Both the position numbers and the translations under genes were made by a program. Positions 1 to 9,499 of a stretch of 51,280 nucleotides of DNA are shown here, piece by piece. The DNA lies in NCBI GenBank assembly GCA_025055795.1, contig JANWVV010000034.1, positions 1 through 51,280 of the forward strand, in the 5' to 3' direction. The DNA is from Gemmataceae bacterium (GTDB lineage: Bacteria; Planctomycetota; Planctomycetia; Gemmatales; Gemmataceae). Below the pieces are notes generated by a model. The model had not been told where the DNA came from. It searched no databases and worked only from the letters and a program-made list of their open reading frames with translations. The stretch's first letter is position 1; every line of letters begins with the position of its first letter.

Positions 1-400
1 CGCCAACGCTTACGTTCCGCGGTATACCCCCGAAATTTCAAAAATAACGTCTTGCACAAGTGAAGTGCCGATGTCCCTCGTTTTAATACCCAATCCAGTT
101 TGGTTTTGACTTTGAGTACAATAAGATCACACAACAACTATTTAACCCATCGAATAAAATCGCGCAATCATTACCTATCCGATCCGACGTATGGATCCAC
201 AAATAATCCAACCTGATGGTTTATCTGTCGCGGTGCGAATAAGTGCTGCACGTGAGAAGCTGGATTTACGACCCAACGGCGGACTTCGTCCATGATGGTG
301 GAGACCGGCCGGTATCATCGAGCAGTCGAGGAACTTGTCGCCTCAGGTACAGGGACGGCGTCACCGTGAGGCAAAGTTCGTTACTGGTCGTTTGGCATGT
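1..400. other. gene-free left edge
   Basis: No reading frame here has convincing protein features. The left part is A/T-rich compared with neighbouring genes. It lies downstream of the leftward rarA gene. I see no clear terminator hairpin with a T tract, tRNA or repeat. Confidence 0.5.
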
Positions 401-1852
401 TTACTGTTGAGTCTGGTCGGAGTTAGCGGGAGCGGTGGAAGCGATTGTTTGCTGATCTGGAGCTGGGGGGGCAGAGGGGGTGGTATCGACCGGGGTGGGT
501 ATGGCTGCATGGCGTTGCTGACGCCATTGTTCAAGGCGGGCGCGGATTTTGGCCTCGTAGCCGCGGTCGGTAGGTCGGTAGTAGGTAATGGTCGCCGGCA
601 GATATTCCTGGACCACAAATGCGTCCGGATGGTTATGGGGGTAGAGGTAGCCGCGACCATGGCCGAGCACCTCCTTGGCTCCGTGATAGTGGGCGTCGCG
701 TAGGTGATGGGGGACGGGCAAGGTACGTCCATGACGCACGTCGTCGGTTGCTTCGGCAATGGCCACGGTGCAGGCGTTGGATTTGGGGGCGGTTGCCAGG
801 TAGCAGACACCCTGGGCCAAATTCAAGCGGCATTCGGGCAGTCCTACCCGTTCGACCGCGTCCCAGACGGCTTGAGCGAGGACCAGGGCGAAGGGGTCAG
901 CGTTGCCGATATCTTCCGAAGCGAAGATGATCAGGCGTCGGGCGAGGAAGCGTGGGTCTTCGCCACTTTCCAGGAAGCGGGCCAACCAATACAGTGCTGC
1001 GTCGGGATCACTACCCCGCAAGCTTTTAATTAAGGCGGAGGCCAGGTCGTAGTGGGCATCGCCCGTAGGATCGTAGGCCATCACCTTGCGCTGGATGGAA
1101 TCCTGGGCCAAGGCCAGGTCAAAGAGGACAGGGGTTGCCGGATCGGTCCGCTGTTCGGTGGCTAAGGCGGACTGCACGCCAATTTCCAAGGCGTTAAGGG
1201 CGCGTCGGGCATCCCCGTCACACATCTCTGCTAGAAAGGCATAGGCCTCCTCGGTCATGCGGACGGGGTAACGGCCCAGTCCCCGCTGCGGGTCTTGCAA
1301 AGCCCGTTCCAGAATAATGCGGATTTGCTCCCGGGTGAGCGGCTCGAAGGTAAACAGAGCACTACGGGACAGCAGCGGAGCTGTCAGGGCGAAAAACGGG
1401 TTCTGGGTGGTGGCGCCGATCAAAATGACAATCCCTTCCTCAACATCGGGTAGTAAGACATCTTGTTGGGCCCGACTGAAGCGGTGGATCTCGTCGATAA
1501 ACAGAATGGTCCGCTGTCCGCTGGTTTCCAGACGCTGGCGTGCCTGTTGTAGTAACTCGCGTACCTCTTTGACGCCAGCAGCCACGGCGTTGAGTGTGCA
1601 GAAATGGCTATGTGTTCGTTCGGCAATGACATGGGCCAGGGCGGTTTTGCCGCAGCCGGGTGGTCCGTAAAAGATCAGGGAACTGAGCCGGTCGGCCTCG
1701 AGCATGCGGCGTAATAGTTTGCCGGGACCCAGGAAATGCTCCTGACCGACGAACTCTTCCAGGGTGCGCGGCCGCATCCGGGCCGCCAAAGGCTGGGCTG
1801 CCCGGCGGTATTCCCGCCCCAGCTCGGCAAACAGGTCGTTTCCCTGAGTCAT
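401..1852 (-). CDS. rarA: replication-associated recombination protein A (AAA+ ATPase, RarA/MgsA)
   Basis: RarA is a cytoplasmic AAA+ ATPase related to clamp loaders that acts at stalled or broken replication forks. The 483-residue product shows Walker A GPPGCGKT (about 63-70), Walker B ILFIDE (about 116-121), sensor-1 GATTQNP (about 146-152), an arginine-finger context LLSRS (about 160-164), and the C-terminal MgsA helical region with GSDPDAALYWLARFLESGEDP. The frame is open upstream to 1990, but the ATG at 1852 is chosen because GGAGG lies about 10 nt before it and the family normally begins close to this sequence (DLFAE...PLAARMRP). The last ~40 residues are a Pro/Thr/Ala-rich tail not typical of the core family. 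The MATE gene lies just upstream on the same strand, with no functional link apparent. Family assignment is secure. Confidence 0.95.
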   Translation of the reverse strand: MTQGNDLFAELGREYRRAAQPLAARMRPRTLEEFVGQEHFLGPGKLLRRMLEADRLSSLIFYGPPGCGKTALAHVIAERTHSHFCTLNAVAAGVKEVRELLQQARQRLETSGQRTILFIDEIHRFSRAQQDVLLPDVEEGIVILIGATTQNPFFALTAPLLSRSALFTFEPLTREQIRIILERALQDPQRGLGRYPVRMTEEAYAFLAEMCDGDARRALNALEIGVQSALATEQRTDPATPVLFDLALAQDSIQRKVMAYDPTGDAHYDLASALIKSLRGSDPDAALYWLARFLESGEDPRFLARRLIIFASEDIGNADPFALVLAQAVWDAVERVGLPECRLNLAQGVCYLATAPKSNACTVAIAEATDDVRHGRTLPVPHHLRDAHYHGAKEVLGHGRGYLYPHNHPDAFVVQEYLPATITYYRPTDRGYEAKIRARLEQWRQQRHAAIPTPVDTTPSAPPAPDQQTIASTAPANSDQTQQ

Positions 1853-2026
1853 AACCCTTTTTCCTCCAACTTGCCCGATCGCCCGATCGCTGGTCGCAGC
1901 GTGATGGCCACTATCCCGGCGTCTGGTGGTTGGTTGGACTGTGCCGCCGCCTTGCGTTGTCGTACCCGGATTTTGTACCGCTCCCTGCAACTTTGCTGAG
2001 TCGGGGTCAGGGGGGCGACCTCCCTT

Positions 2027-3466
2027 TCAGACACGACGGTTGTCAGGTTCAATCACTCGCATTGTTTTCCACAAGCCGGTGCGGAAACGCCACCATAAGC
2101 AGCCGGCCATCAGAACGATGTAGGCGGTAGCACATCCCCAGGCAGCAAACAGGGGTTGACCCCAGCGCTGGCTCCATTGTTCGGCGTGTTCCACGATGTA
2201 CCAGGTGGGTAAGACCATCACGGGCCAGGCCATGGCAAACGTCAGCCAGGAAACAAAGCGGGTGTCTCCTGCCCCGCGCAGGGCGAAAGCAAAGGTCACG
2301 TTGGCGGCATCGGCCAGGGAGTAGACCGCGACGCATTGCAGCAACGGTGGAACCAGGACGGCTGCCTGGACGAAGGCTGCTCGTTCCGTTTCGCCCGTGG
2401 GGGCGAAGGCCGCTATAAGCACCTCAGGCATCCCCACATACACAGCGGCAATTGCTACCATGTATCCGAACACCCAGCGTAACCCCAGCCAGGTAGCTTG
2501 TTCCGCCTGTTCGGGCTGGTCCGCTCCCACATACTGACCCACCAGGATTCCCACGGCCTGACCCACCCCGATCATGGGCAGAAACGCTAGCATGTTCAAG
2601 GTCACGGCGATGCTGGTGGCCGTCATCGCAGCCACGCCTAGACGGCCCACCAGCAGCGTGAACAAGGTGAAGGCCAGCACGTCCAGGAACATCTGGATAC
2701 CGGCCGGCACACCGTAGCGAAACAGTCGGAGGGTCAACTCCCCTTCCAGGTAGCACCACTGGCCGGTGCCGTAGGTTTGCCGTTCCTGACGTCGCCACAG
2801 AAGTACCAGCCCCGTGCTCGCCGATACCCAGGCACCGACCACCGTCGACAAGCCAGCACCGGCTATGCCCATTTCAGGCAGACCGGCATAACCGAAGATA
2901 AGTAGCCAGCCGGCCACGATGTTCACTAGCGTCCCTGTTCCATCGATCAGCAGGATCGTCCAGGTCCGGCCCAAGCCGGAGAAAAAGCTGTTGACTGCCG
3001 CCACCAGCAGCATGGGACAAGCCGCCCAGCTCAAATACCGTAAATAGGTCAATTCCAGGGCGGCGACGTCTTCACGGGGCCGTCCCCACCAGATAAGCCA
3101 TTCCCAAGCGGGGGCCAGCAGGGCAAAGATCAAGCCCAGGCCGATGGCCGCATACAATCCATGCCAAACCGCTATCCCCACCCGCAGCGGTCGCCCGGCA
3201 CCCCAATACTGGGCCACAAACGTCGCTACATACCCCACAGTCCCCTGAAGCAGGCCGAAGGGTAGCCAAAAAACCATCATTGCGGGGAAGGCCGCCGCTA
3301 CCTCCCGAGGCTCATGATGCGCTAGCAAGATACGATCGACCGTTACCTGAATCGTCATGAAACCCTGGCTGAGTACCAACGGTACCGCCAACGTCAGCAA
3401 CTTCCGCGAGGTACACGGTTCCAGTTCTTGCCGGTGACCCACGACTGCCGGCTCCTGTATTTGCAC
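2027..3466 (-). CDS. MATE family multidrug/cation efflux transporter
   Basis: The 479-residue product is a polytopic inner-membrane protein with about 12 hydrophobic segments in two related halves, as in MATE (NorM/DinF-type) antiporters, which expel organic cations or other small molecules using Na+ or H+ gradients. The N-terminal half has the family-like stretch LAVPLVLSQGFMTIQVTVDR and the second half repeats the pattern around GVPAGIQMFLDVLAFTLF. The start is a GTG at 3466, supported by AAAGGAG six nucleotides upstream, a strong ribosome binding site. The gene is divergent from the hydrolase gene at 4043 and 174 bp upstream of rarA on the same strand. Substrate cannot be deduced. Confidence 0.92.
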   Translation of the reverse strand: MQIQEPAVVGHRQELEPCTSRKLLTLAVPLVLSQGFMTIQVTVDRILLAHHEPREVAAAFPAMMVFWLPFGLLQGTVGYVATFVAQYWGAGRPLRVGIAVWHGLYAAIGLGLIFALLAPAWEWLIWWGRPREDVAALELTYLRYLSWAACPMLLVAAVNSFFSGLGRTWTILLIDGTGTLVNIVAGWLLIFGYAGLPEMGIAGAGLSTVVGAWVSASTGLVLLWRRQERQTYGTGQWCYLEGELTLRLFRYGVPAGIQMFLDVLAFTLFTLLVGRLGVAAMTATSIAVTLNMLAFLPMIGVGQAVGILVGQYVGADQPEQAEQATWLGLRWVFGYMVAIAAVYVGMPEVLIAAFAPTGETERAAFVQAAVLVPPLLQCVAVYSLADAANVTFAFALRGAGDTRFVSWLTFAMAWPVMVLPTWYIVEHAEQWSQRWGQPLFAAWGCATAYIVLMAGCLWWRFRTGLWKTMRVIEPDNRRV

Positions 3467-4042
3467 TGCTGGCTCCTTTCAGCTCGATGGGCACACAGTC
3501 ATTCTTATTCAATTTGCATCTTCAAACCGCTTACCCTTAACTAACCGTTGCTCACCCGCGGTTGATCGCCGTTGCTGATTGACTCATGACATGATCAGGA
3601 CGAACTCGGACGTCGAGGTACCATTTGGTAATGGGGCGCCCCTCCAAGTGGGATTGGCTCTGTCTGCCAGGGTCGATGAACGTATCCCTTGTAATCGTTG
3701 TGCGATTTACGTCGGGCGTTCTATTCCTTGACCGCATGGCGGGGTGTCGGCATCGATCCAAAAGCAGATAGGCGGTCATTGTCTGAGCTATTGTTGTCGA
3801 GGGAACAAAGAGGGACTTTGTATAAAAAGTCATATAGTTGCAGGCATTCATCAAGCAGCTGGCAAGAAGTTGCTACCAACCTGAGCGTTGTTCGCTATGA
3901 TGTTAGGAGGAGGCGAGGAAGGAGTTCTGGTATTTTGGTTTGGCAGCAGGAGCAAGGTGTCCGGGTCATGTTACTCCCAGGGAAGGGAGGTGGCAGAGTG
4001 AAATCACAGGGAGGGCGGGACAGGGGAGGGGAAAGAGAAACC
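3467..4042. other. divergent intergenic region
   Basis: This 576-bp spacer separates the divergent MATE and hydrolase genes and must hold both promoters. A short inverted repeat, GACTTT-gtataa-AAAGTC, spans about 3820-3837 and could be an operator or part of a promoter. No gene is convincing here. The open frame upstream of 4043 reads low-complexity Arg/Gly sequence. Confidence 0.4.
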
Positions 4043-4894
4043 ATGGGCTTGCCGTTCGACGCTTTACTGGAGCGTTTACGCCCGCGGCTGTACGGTCGCC
4101 GGCCGCCCCTGGTACTGATCAACGGCCTGGCGGAACAAGCCGAAACCTGGTATCGCAACCGACGATTCTGGGCACGGTACTTCGAGGTACACATGCCCAA
4201 CATCATCGCCTATGAAGGCGAGGCGCTGCATCGGCGCATCGCGGCGCGCCAGCCCATTGACGTCGAGTACCTGGTCCAGCAACTGTACGTTTACTTGGAT
4301 CAGTTTGTGCAGACACCGCCGTATCATCTGGTGGCCAGCAGTTTGGGAGGCAAAGTGGCGGTCGAGTTTGCCGCCCGCTATCCGGAACTGGTCAACCGTA
4401 TGGTCCTGCTATGTCCTTCCGGTATGGGAGACAAGGAGCAGTTGCCGATCATCGAGGGGGTCGTGGGACGGGATGCCCACGCCATGGTCCGCAGTGTGTT
4501 TTATCGTCCCCGTCTGGCCGATAAGGACATTCTTCGGTACTACAAGAGCAAGTTTAGCAATCGTCGTTGGAAAACCGGATTTTTGAAGACAGTCCGCGGT
4601 ACGGTGGACCATACGGTGCGTCAACGGCTGCGGGAGGTACGATGCCCCTGTTTGCTGGTGACGGCAGCGGAGGACAGGATTTGTTGCCCCAAAACCGCCG
4701 AAGAGGCAGCCCGCGAGTTGCCGCAAGGCCACTTCCTGAAGCTGCGCAAATGCGGCCATGCCCCCCAGATCGAGAAGGCCGCGACCATCAATCGCCTGGT
4801 GGTGTATTTCCTGAGCGCGCCGCAGCCCACGGCCCACCCCTCCTGGAGAGAACTGATACTGGCACGCCCCCCTCGACTGCCACCGACGCTGTAA
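4043..4894 (+). CDS. alpha/beta-fold hydrolase
   Basis: The 283-residue product has the alpha/beta hydrolase pattern: an oxyanion-strand region LVLINGLAEQ (23-32), a nucleophile elbow ASSLGGK with Ser100, a later Asp in TAAEDRI (D211), and His239 in CGHAPQIEKA, giving a complete Ser-Asp-His triad. The elbow has Ala-Ser in place of the usual Gly-x before the nucleophile. There is no signal peptide, so it is probably cytoplasmic. The frame stays open upstream to 3698, but the ATG at 4043 follows a purine-rich GGGAGGGGA element and begins the conserved part. It is the first gene of a rightward run with the methyltransferase and GH3 genes, suggesting an esterase, thioesterase or amidase acting on the same lipid or acyl metabolite (inference). 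Confidence 0.85.
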   Translation: MGLPFDALLERLRPRLYGRRPPLVLINGLAEQAETWYRNRRFWARYFEVHMPNIIAYEGEALHRRIAARQPIDVEYLVQQLYVYLDQFVQTPPYHLVASSLGGKVAVEFAARYPELVNRMVLLCPSGMGDKEQLPIIEGVVGRDAHAMVRSVFYRPRLADKDILRYYKSKFSNRRWKTGFLKTVRGTVDHTVRQRLREVRCPCLLVTAAEDRICCPKTAEEAARELPQGHFLKLRKCGHAPQIEKAATINRLVVYFLSAPQPTAHPSWRELILARPPRLPPTL

Positions 4895-5019
4895 ACCCAC
4901 TATCGTTGCCGGGCACATCATCTTCGTTGTCCGCCAGCCGGGTTGCCAGCCACGCCAGTCAGTCCGGACCATCCAGCGACAATACCTTGCCCCCACCAAA
5001 GGGACCAGACTGGTGGCTG

Positions 5020-5589
5020 ATGATGAAGGCGTTTTTGCGTCATGGACGCAAGATCGCCTCTTTTGCCCCCAGTTCCCGGGCTATGGCTCGCAAAGTGGTT
5101 GACGGGATTGACTGGCCCAGAGTCCGCTGCCTGGTCGAACTGGGAGCAGGTACCGGACCAATCACGGCCGAACTGGTCCGGCACGTTCGGCCCCATACAC
5201 GCCTGCTTGTCATCGAGCTGGACACCGTCTTGTGCAGTCGTCTGAAGGCCCGTTTCGCTCACCTCCCCTATGTCGAAGTGATTCATGGGGACGCTGCCCA
5301 GCTCGAGCATTTGCTGCAGGAACGGGGCATCCAGCAAGTGGATCATGTTTTGTCCGGCCTGCCCTTGCCTTCGTTTCCTGAAGAGTTGCGGCATACCATC
5401 ATTACCGCAGCGGCTCGCGTCCTGGCTCCGGGCGGCACTTTCCGGCAGCTCACCGTTATGCCTCTGATCTACTATCGCCTTTATGCTCGCTACTTCGACG
5501 ACATCCGCTTCCGCTTTGTCCCCTGGAATCTCCCTCCGGGGGGAGTCTACGTCTGTCGCGGCTTCAAACGTCCGCCCCTGCTACCCTGA
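5020..5589 (+). CDS. PmtA-like phospholipid N-methyltransferase (class I SAM-dependent)
   Basis: The 189-residue product is a class I SAM methyltransferase. Motif I is VELGAGTGPIT (about 39-49), the ribose-binding acidic residue follows in VIELD (about 64-68), then IHGDA, and SGLPLPSFPEE, which resembles the post-motif of the phospholipid N-methyltransferase/rRNA dimethylase group. The N-terminal FLRHGRKIASFAPSSRAMA is characteristic of the COG3963 (PmtA-like) family, which methylates phosphatidylethanolamine. The start is uncertain: the frame is open through the preceding hydrolase gene, and 5020 is the first ATG after that gene's stop, although a non-ATG start a little upstream is possible. 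The adjacent GH3 gene begins 75 bp downstream. The substrate could be another lipid or small molecule. Confidence 0.75.
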   Translation: MMKAFLRHGRKIASFAPSSRAMARKVVDGIDWPRVRCLVELGAGTGPITAELVRHVRPHTRLLVIELDTVLCSRLKARFAHLPYVEVIHGDAAQLEHLLQERGIQQVDHVLSGLPLPSFPEELRHTIITAAARVLAPGGTFRQLTVMPLIYYRLYARYFDDIRFRFVPWNLPPGGVYVCRGFKRPPLLP

Positions 5590-5664
5590 GAAGAGCCGCT
5601 GACACCGTCGGAATGTCTTGTCTTCACCCTGTTCCTTCGACGCTGGCTGGTGGAGTAATTGTCT

Positions 5665-7254
5665 ATGTTCGCCGCCCCCCTAGTCAGCTCGCTGGTCGCC
5701 ACGCCCCCCTTACGTCGGCTGGCCGATACCCTCATGATCCGCCATGCCCACATCCGTGCTCGCCAGCTCGACGCTCTCGATGTCGCCCAGGTTCAAAAGG
5801 CCACCTTGCTGCAACTGGTTCGACGCGCTGCCACCACCCGCTTTGGTCGCGAGCACGATTTTGCCCGTATTTCCTCGGTCGCCGACTACCAGGTCCGTGT
5901 TCCATTGCGATATTACGAGGACTTCTGGCACCAGTACTGGAAGGACGTTTACCCCCATCTTGAGGGGATTACCTGGCCTGAACGGATTCCTTATTACGCT
6001 CTGTCCTCGGGGACCACCACAGGGGCCACCAAGTATATTCCGGTTTCCTGGGACATGGTGCGGTCCAACCGTAAAGCGGCTTTTACGACCACGGCTTTGT
6101 TCCGCCACGTTCACCCGGAGGCGCGATTGCTCACGGGTAAATTCTTTTTTGTCGGAGGTAGCACCGCTTTGCGACCGCAGGCCGACGGCAGTCGGGCCGG
6201 TGACCTCAGCGGTATTGCCGCCCGTGAATTCCCGGATGCGCTGCGGCCTTATACCTTCCCCCCCTTGTCGCTGGCCCTGATCGCTAACTGGGAAGAAAAA
6301 CTCCAGCGTCTGGCCGAGACGAGCCTGAATGAACCGATTACAGCCATCAGCGGTATCCCGGCCTGGCTGCTGGTGCTGTTCGGTAAACTCAAACAGCTCA
6401 GCGGTAAAAAGACCATCGCGGAAATCTGGCCCCAGTTACGCCTGGTCATCCACGGCGGTACGTCCTTCGAACCCTATCGCCACGTCTTCCGACGCGAAAT
6501 CGGCAGCGAACGGGTGCACTTCTGCGAGGTCTATCCGGCCTCGGAAGGCTTCGTCGCTACCGAGGATCCACGCTATCAGTTGCTGCGGGTTATTCCTGAT
6601 CACGGCATCTTTTTCGAATTTGTTCCCGTGGACGATCTGGACCGCTCTCATCCTCCGCGGCACACCCTGGCCAACGTAGAAACGGGCGTCAATTATGCGG
6701 TCGTATTGACCACCTGCGCCGGACTGTGGTCATACATATTGGGGGATACCGTGGTATTTGAACGGCGTACGCCGCCTCTATTACGCTTTACCGGTCGCAC
6801 CAAATATTTCCTGTCGGCCTTTGGCGAGCATCTCATCAGCGAGGAAGTGGAAAAAGCGGTGGCTGCGGCCGCCCGTGTGTGCGGTGTAGATGTCGTCGAC
6901 TTCCACGTGGGGCCGGTATTCCCTCAACAGCCCCACCTGCCGGGGCATCACTTGTACCTGGTGGAGTGCGCCGACCGTCTCCCCGATCCCCGCCGATTTG
7001 CCCAGGCGATTGACGCTGAGCTGATGGTCCTCAACGAGGACTACGCCCCTCATCGACAAGGCGACCTAGCAATGCGCCTACCTGAGGTCCGCCTGGTCCG
7101 TGCCGGTGGCTTCGCCGCCTGGATGAAAGCCCAAGGCAAATACGGGGGACAGCATAAGGTGCCCCGCATGGACAACAGCGGCCAGCTTACTGCCCGGATG
7201 CTCGAATGGTTCCAGACCCATAACTGGCTGGTACCCGAGCACCCTGAACAGTGA
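5665..7254 (+). CDS. GH3 auxin-responsive-promoter family protein (acyl-adenylating amide ligase fold)
   Basis: The 529-residue product belongs to the GH3 family, known in plants for adenylating indole-3-acetate or jasmonate and joining them to amino acids. Bacterial members have mostly unassigned substrates. The three adenylate-binding motifs are visible: SSGTTTGATKYIP (114-126), VYPASEGF in the middle, and YILGDTVVFERR followed by FTGRTKYF with a downstream AFGEHLISEEVEKAV. Length matches the family and there are no membrane segments. The ATG at 5665 is preferred over the in-frame TTG at 5659 because GGAG lies 9 nt upstream of the ATG. It closes the hydrolase-methyltransferase-GH3 run. Family call is firm; the substrate is unknown. 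Confidence 0.9.
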   Translation: MFAAPLVSSLVATPPLRRLADTLMIRHAHIRARQLDALDVAQVQKATLLQLVRRAATTRFGREHDFARISSVADYQVRVPLRYYEDFWHQYWKDVYPHLEGITWPERIPYYALSSGTTTGATKYIPVSWDMVRSNRKAAFTTTALFRHVHPEARLLTGKFFFVGGSTALRPQADGSRAGDLSGIAAREFPDALRPYTFPPLSLALIANWEEKLQRLAETSLNEPITAISGIPAWLLVLFGKLKQLSGKKTIAEIWPQLRLVIHGGTSFEPYRHVFRREIGSERVHFCEVYPASEGFVATEDPRYQLLRVIPDHGIFFEFVPVDDLDRSHPPRHTLANVETGVNYAVVLTTCAGLWSYILGDTVVFERRTPPLLRFTGRTKYFLSAFGEHLISEEVEKAVAAAARVCGVDVVDFHVGPVFPQQPHLPGHHLYLVECADRLPDPRRFAQAIDAELMVLNEDYAPHRQGDLAMRLPEVRLVRAGGFAAWMKAQGKYGGQHKVPRMDNSGQLTARMLEWFQTHNWLVPEHPEQ

Positions 7255-7502
7255 TTCGTTAACCTCCTTTCCCCAAAAAAATCCTCAAACAGGCATCAGG
7301 GTCCTCTCCACACTTGCCATGGCTGATTTATCTGTAATAATATACACATAAAACCCATGTGTCAAGTCGAATGCGTAACCCCCTCGACTGATTTATTGGT
7401 GACAGGTTACCGGCAAGAAGCGTGTGTATATATAAATATTATCAGTATTGCAGAATTTGTCAATCGCAAAGAACATGTGGCAGAGGCGGACAGGGTTGGT
7501 AT

Positions 7503-8513
7503 TCAAGTGTCAGAGAAATTGTGATCGGTGGGGTTCTCGACAGGAAGAGGGCCGTGGCTCGGCTCCATCCATTGGTCGATCCGGTGACCGGGAGCGGCAC
7601 GAGCGATGAGCATCGGGGCTTCCGGCAGCCAGCGTCGGAGGTAATGGCGGGCCGCTTCCTCGTCGGCCACAATGGCGAAGACGGTAGGGCCCCAGGAGCT
7701 TTGCCCGACGCCTCGGATGCCTGCCTGACGCAAACGGGTAATCCATGCTTCGATGAGGGGCGAGGCATAGGCTCCCCCCTGTAAAGCGGCAAAGGGTTCG
7801 CCGGCCAGGCGGTTGAAGGTATAAACGGCTTCGCCGAAGGCGTCCAGGTCGCCCCGCTGAGCGGCGGGGACGATTTCCTGGACGGCCAAACGTCGCAGGC
7901 GTTCGGCAGCGCCGCTACCGGCTCGAGCAAAGGCAGCCCGTTCCTGCCATCCATGCCAGGACTGACTGCCGGGTAGCAAAAGAAGTAGAATACGCCAATC
8001 GGATGGTAAAGCGACATGATGCCACAGTGGCGAAACGGCTTCCGCAGGCGTTTTACCAGCTTCAACGATCAGGCCGCCATGATCGAAGCCGTGGATGCCC
8101 ACGGCAGAGCGTTCGCCGCGTCCGATGCGTTGGGCCAGAGTAACGGCCGACCAGCTGTTGTAACCAGCGGCCAAGGCCAGAGCTTTGGCAGTGGCCAGGC
8201 CCAGTTGCGTGCCGACTCCCAAGCCGATGTGCTGGGCCGGGCTCCGTTCCACCAGCAGGGCATAGGGGCGACGCTGGGCGGGCGGCAGCGAGAGTTCAAA
8301 GCGGAGAGCGAACTCCTGGGCCCGTGCTGCATGGACCCCTTCCACCCGCCGGCCGGCCAGCTCGCCCCGCCAGGTGACCACCACCGCGGGCCGATCGATC
8401 ATCAGACCTACACCGCCATAGTGTCGCTGGCTGGATGATCCGGAGGTGTCCCCTGTCCGGGGGACTTCAAACAACCCGAAGTGCAACCGGCTGGGGGCTA
8501 CCACGCGGATCAT
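7503..8513 (-). CDS. beta-ribofuranosylaminobenzene 5'-phosphate synthase-like protein (GHMP kinase superfamily)
   Basis: The 336-residue product starts with VVAPSRLHFGLFEVPR and carries GGVGLMIDRP and the glycine-rich GHMP loop IGLGVGTQLGLATAKAL, the hallmark of beta-RFAP synthase. This enzyme condenses 4-aminobenzoate with phosphoribosyl pyrophosphate, releasing CO2 and PPi, in the first committed step of the H4MPT pterin pathway. Planctomycetes are known to carry H4MPT-linked C1 genes. Its start codon overlaps the stop of the DUF447 gene by 4 bp (ATGA), so the two are translationally coupled. pabB, which supplies the 4-aminobenzoate substrate, lies upstream on the same strand. Function is assigned from family and context. 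Confidence 0.88.
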   Translation of the reverse strand: MIRVVAPSRLHFGLFEVPRTGDTSGSSSQRHYGGVGLMIDRPAVVVTWRGELAGRRVEGVHAARAQEFALRFELSLPPAQRRPYALLVERSPAQHIGLGVGTQLGLATAKALALAAGYNSWSAVTLAQRIGRGERSAVGIHGFDHGGLIVEAGKTPAEAVSPLWHHVALPSDWRILLLLLPGSQSWHGWQERAAFARAGSGAAERLRRLAVQEIVPAAQRGDLDAFGEAVYTFNRLAGEPFAALQGGAYASPLIEAWITRLRQAGIRGVGQSSWGPTVFAIVADEEAARHYLRRWLPEAPMLIARAAPGHRIDQWMEPSHGPLPVENPTDHNFSDT

Positions 8514-9169
8514 GAGGCCCCCTCCTGACCGGCTGTCCGGCCTGCCCCCTCGGACACCGCCCCAGGCGGTCCGGTTGGCGATGCCTCCTTTTCCCGCAAC
8601 TGCCCCGCTCGGACCGCCACCAGATGTTGTTCTAGCAATGCCATGGCTTGCCGCTCGGGTTCGTCGCCCGTTTTGTCCACGATCACGCGGAGCTTACGGT
8701 ACTCCGCGGCTACTTCCTCCCAGGGCAGCAGGTGTAACCGCGTAGCTAGAATGGCGGCCTCCACTATCGCGTGGCGGGCCCGATGGAAACCGATAAAATC
8801 CCGTACCCAGCCCTGATGCACAATCCGTGCTTCCAGCCACAGGCGCTCGCCTGTAGTCTCGATCCGCTCGACGACAAACTCATAGTACCGGCAGCAGTCC
8901 TCCAGGACGACGCCGCGGATCTGGCTGGCTGAGCGGACGGGCGGAAATGGCACTGCCCGGCCGATCGCCGCCTGGGCCAGTAGCAAAGCGTCGTCAGTTA
9001 CATGGAATACCCCCTCCGGATGACGCAGGAGGTTGCGGCCCGTATTAGCGGTTGGAAATGGACGCAGAATCAGCCGCTGCGGTTGAGAACGATCCCACAC
9101 AGGCCCCATCGGTGCCAGATGGGGATGACCGGCGGCATCCAATGTCGTCACCAGACCTTCCAGTATCAT
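8510..9169 (-). CDS. DUF447 family protein (H4MPT-pathway associated)
   Basis: The 219-residue product begins MILEGLVTTLDAAGHPHLAPMGPVWD and continues with LILRPFPTANTGRNLLRHPEGVFHVTDDALLLAQAA, the pattern of DUF447 (COG2457), a flavin-reductase-like split-barrel family that co-occurs with H4MPT genes in archaea, methylotrophs and planctomycetes. Its exact biochemical step is not established. The frame is open a few codons upstream to a TTG at 9196, but the ATG at 9169 matches the usual family N-terminus; neither has a clear ribosome binding site. The stop codon overlaps the beta-RFAP synthase start, indicating one transcript. The position between pabB and the synthase supports a role in the same cofactor pathway. 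Confidence 0.85.
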   Translation of the reverse strand: MILEGLVTTLDAAGHPHLAPMGPVWDRSQPQRLILRPFPTANTGRNLLRHPEGVFHVTDDALLLAQAAIGRAVPFPPVRSASQIRGVVLEDCCRYYEFVVERIETTGERLWLEARIVHQGWVRDFIGFHRARHAIVEAAILATRLHLLPWEEVAAEYRKLRVIVDKTGDEPERQAMALLEQHLVAVRAGQLREKEASPTGPPGAVSEGAGRTAGQEGAS

Positions 9170-9499
9170 AAAAGTAAGTTGTGCCTGGAGGAGCAAACGG
9201 GCTGGGGAGATATTCCGCTTGTTCCTGGGCCACCGCAGGGGGAGTTGTCCCTTCCCCCCACGACGGTTGGAGACTCACATCTCCCATCCTGGGACCCCTG
9301 ACTTTTATGGTAAGCCCCATCGCAAAGATGAGGATCGCTTTCTGGCTTTTACCGTTTGTAACGATCCGTATGCCCAGAAAGTCCATTTGCTCCAACAGGA
9401 TTATTGGTCATGGAAACCAGCAAGTTGGCCTGTAATTGGAACGGTGCGGTGGAATAGAGGGCTGCCTTGGGATGTGAAGCGCAGGATTTGAAAGGGAGG
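9170..9499. other. intergenic region between pabB and DUF447
   Basis: These 330 bp separate two leftward genes. No convincing gene is seen, since overlapping frames lack protein-like composition. No strong terminator or -35/-10 pair stands out, so it is unclear whether pabB and the DUF447/beta-RFAP synthase pair share a transcript. Confidence 0.4.

Noticed and set aside
361..810. 149-codon open frame antisense/alternate to the rarA 3' end
   Set aside because: Shadow of rarA in another frame: Pro/Thr-rich, with no independent support.
3698..4042. N-terminal extension of the alpha/beta hydrolase
   Set aside because: Low-complexity Arg/Gly sequence in a divergent promoter region; the conserved fold begins after 4043.
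7503..8513. Homoserine or mevalonate-type kinase as the identity of the GHMP protein
   Set aside because: The N-terminal SRLHFGL, GGVGLMID and coupling to DUF447 fit beta-RFAP synthase better.
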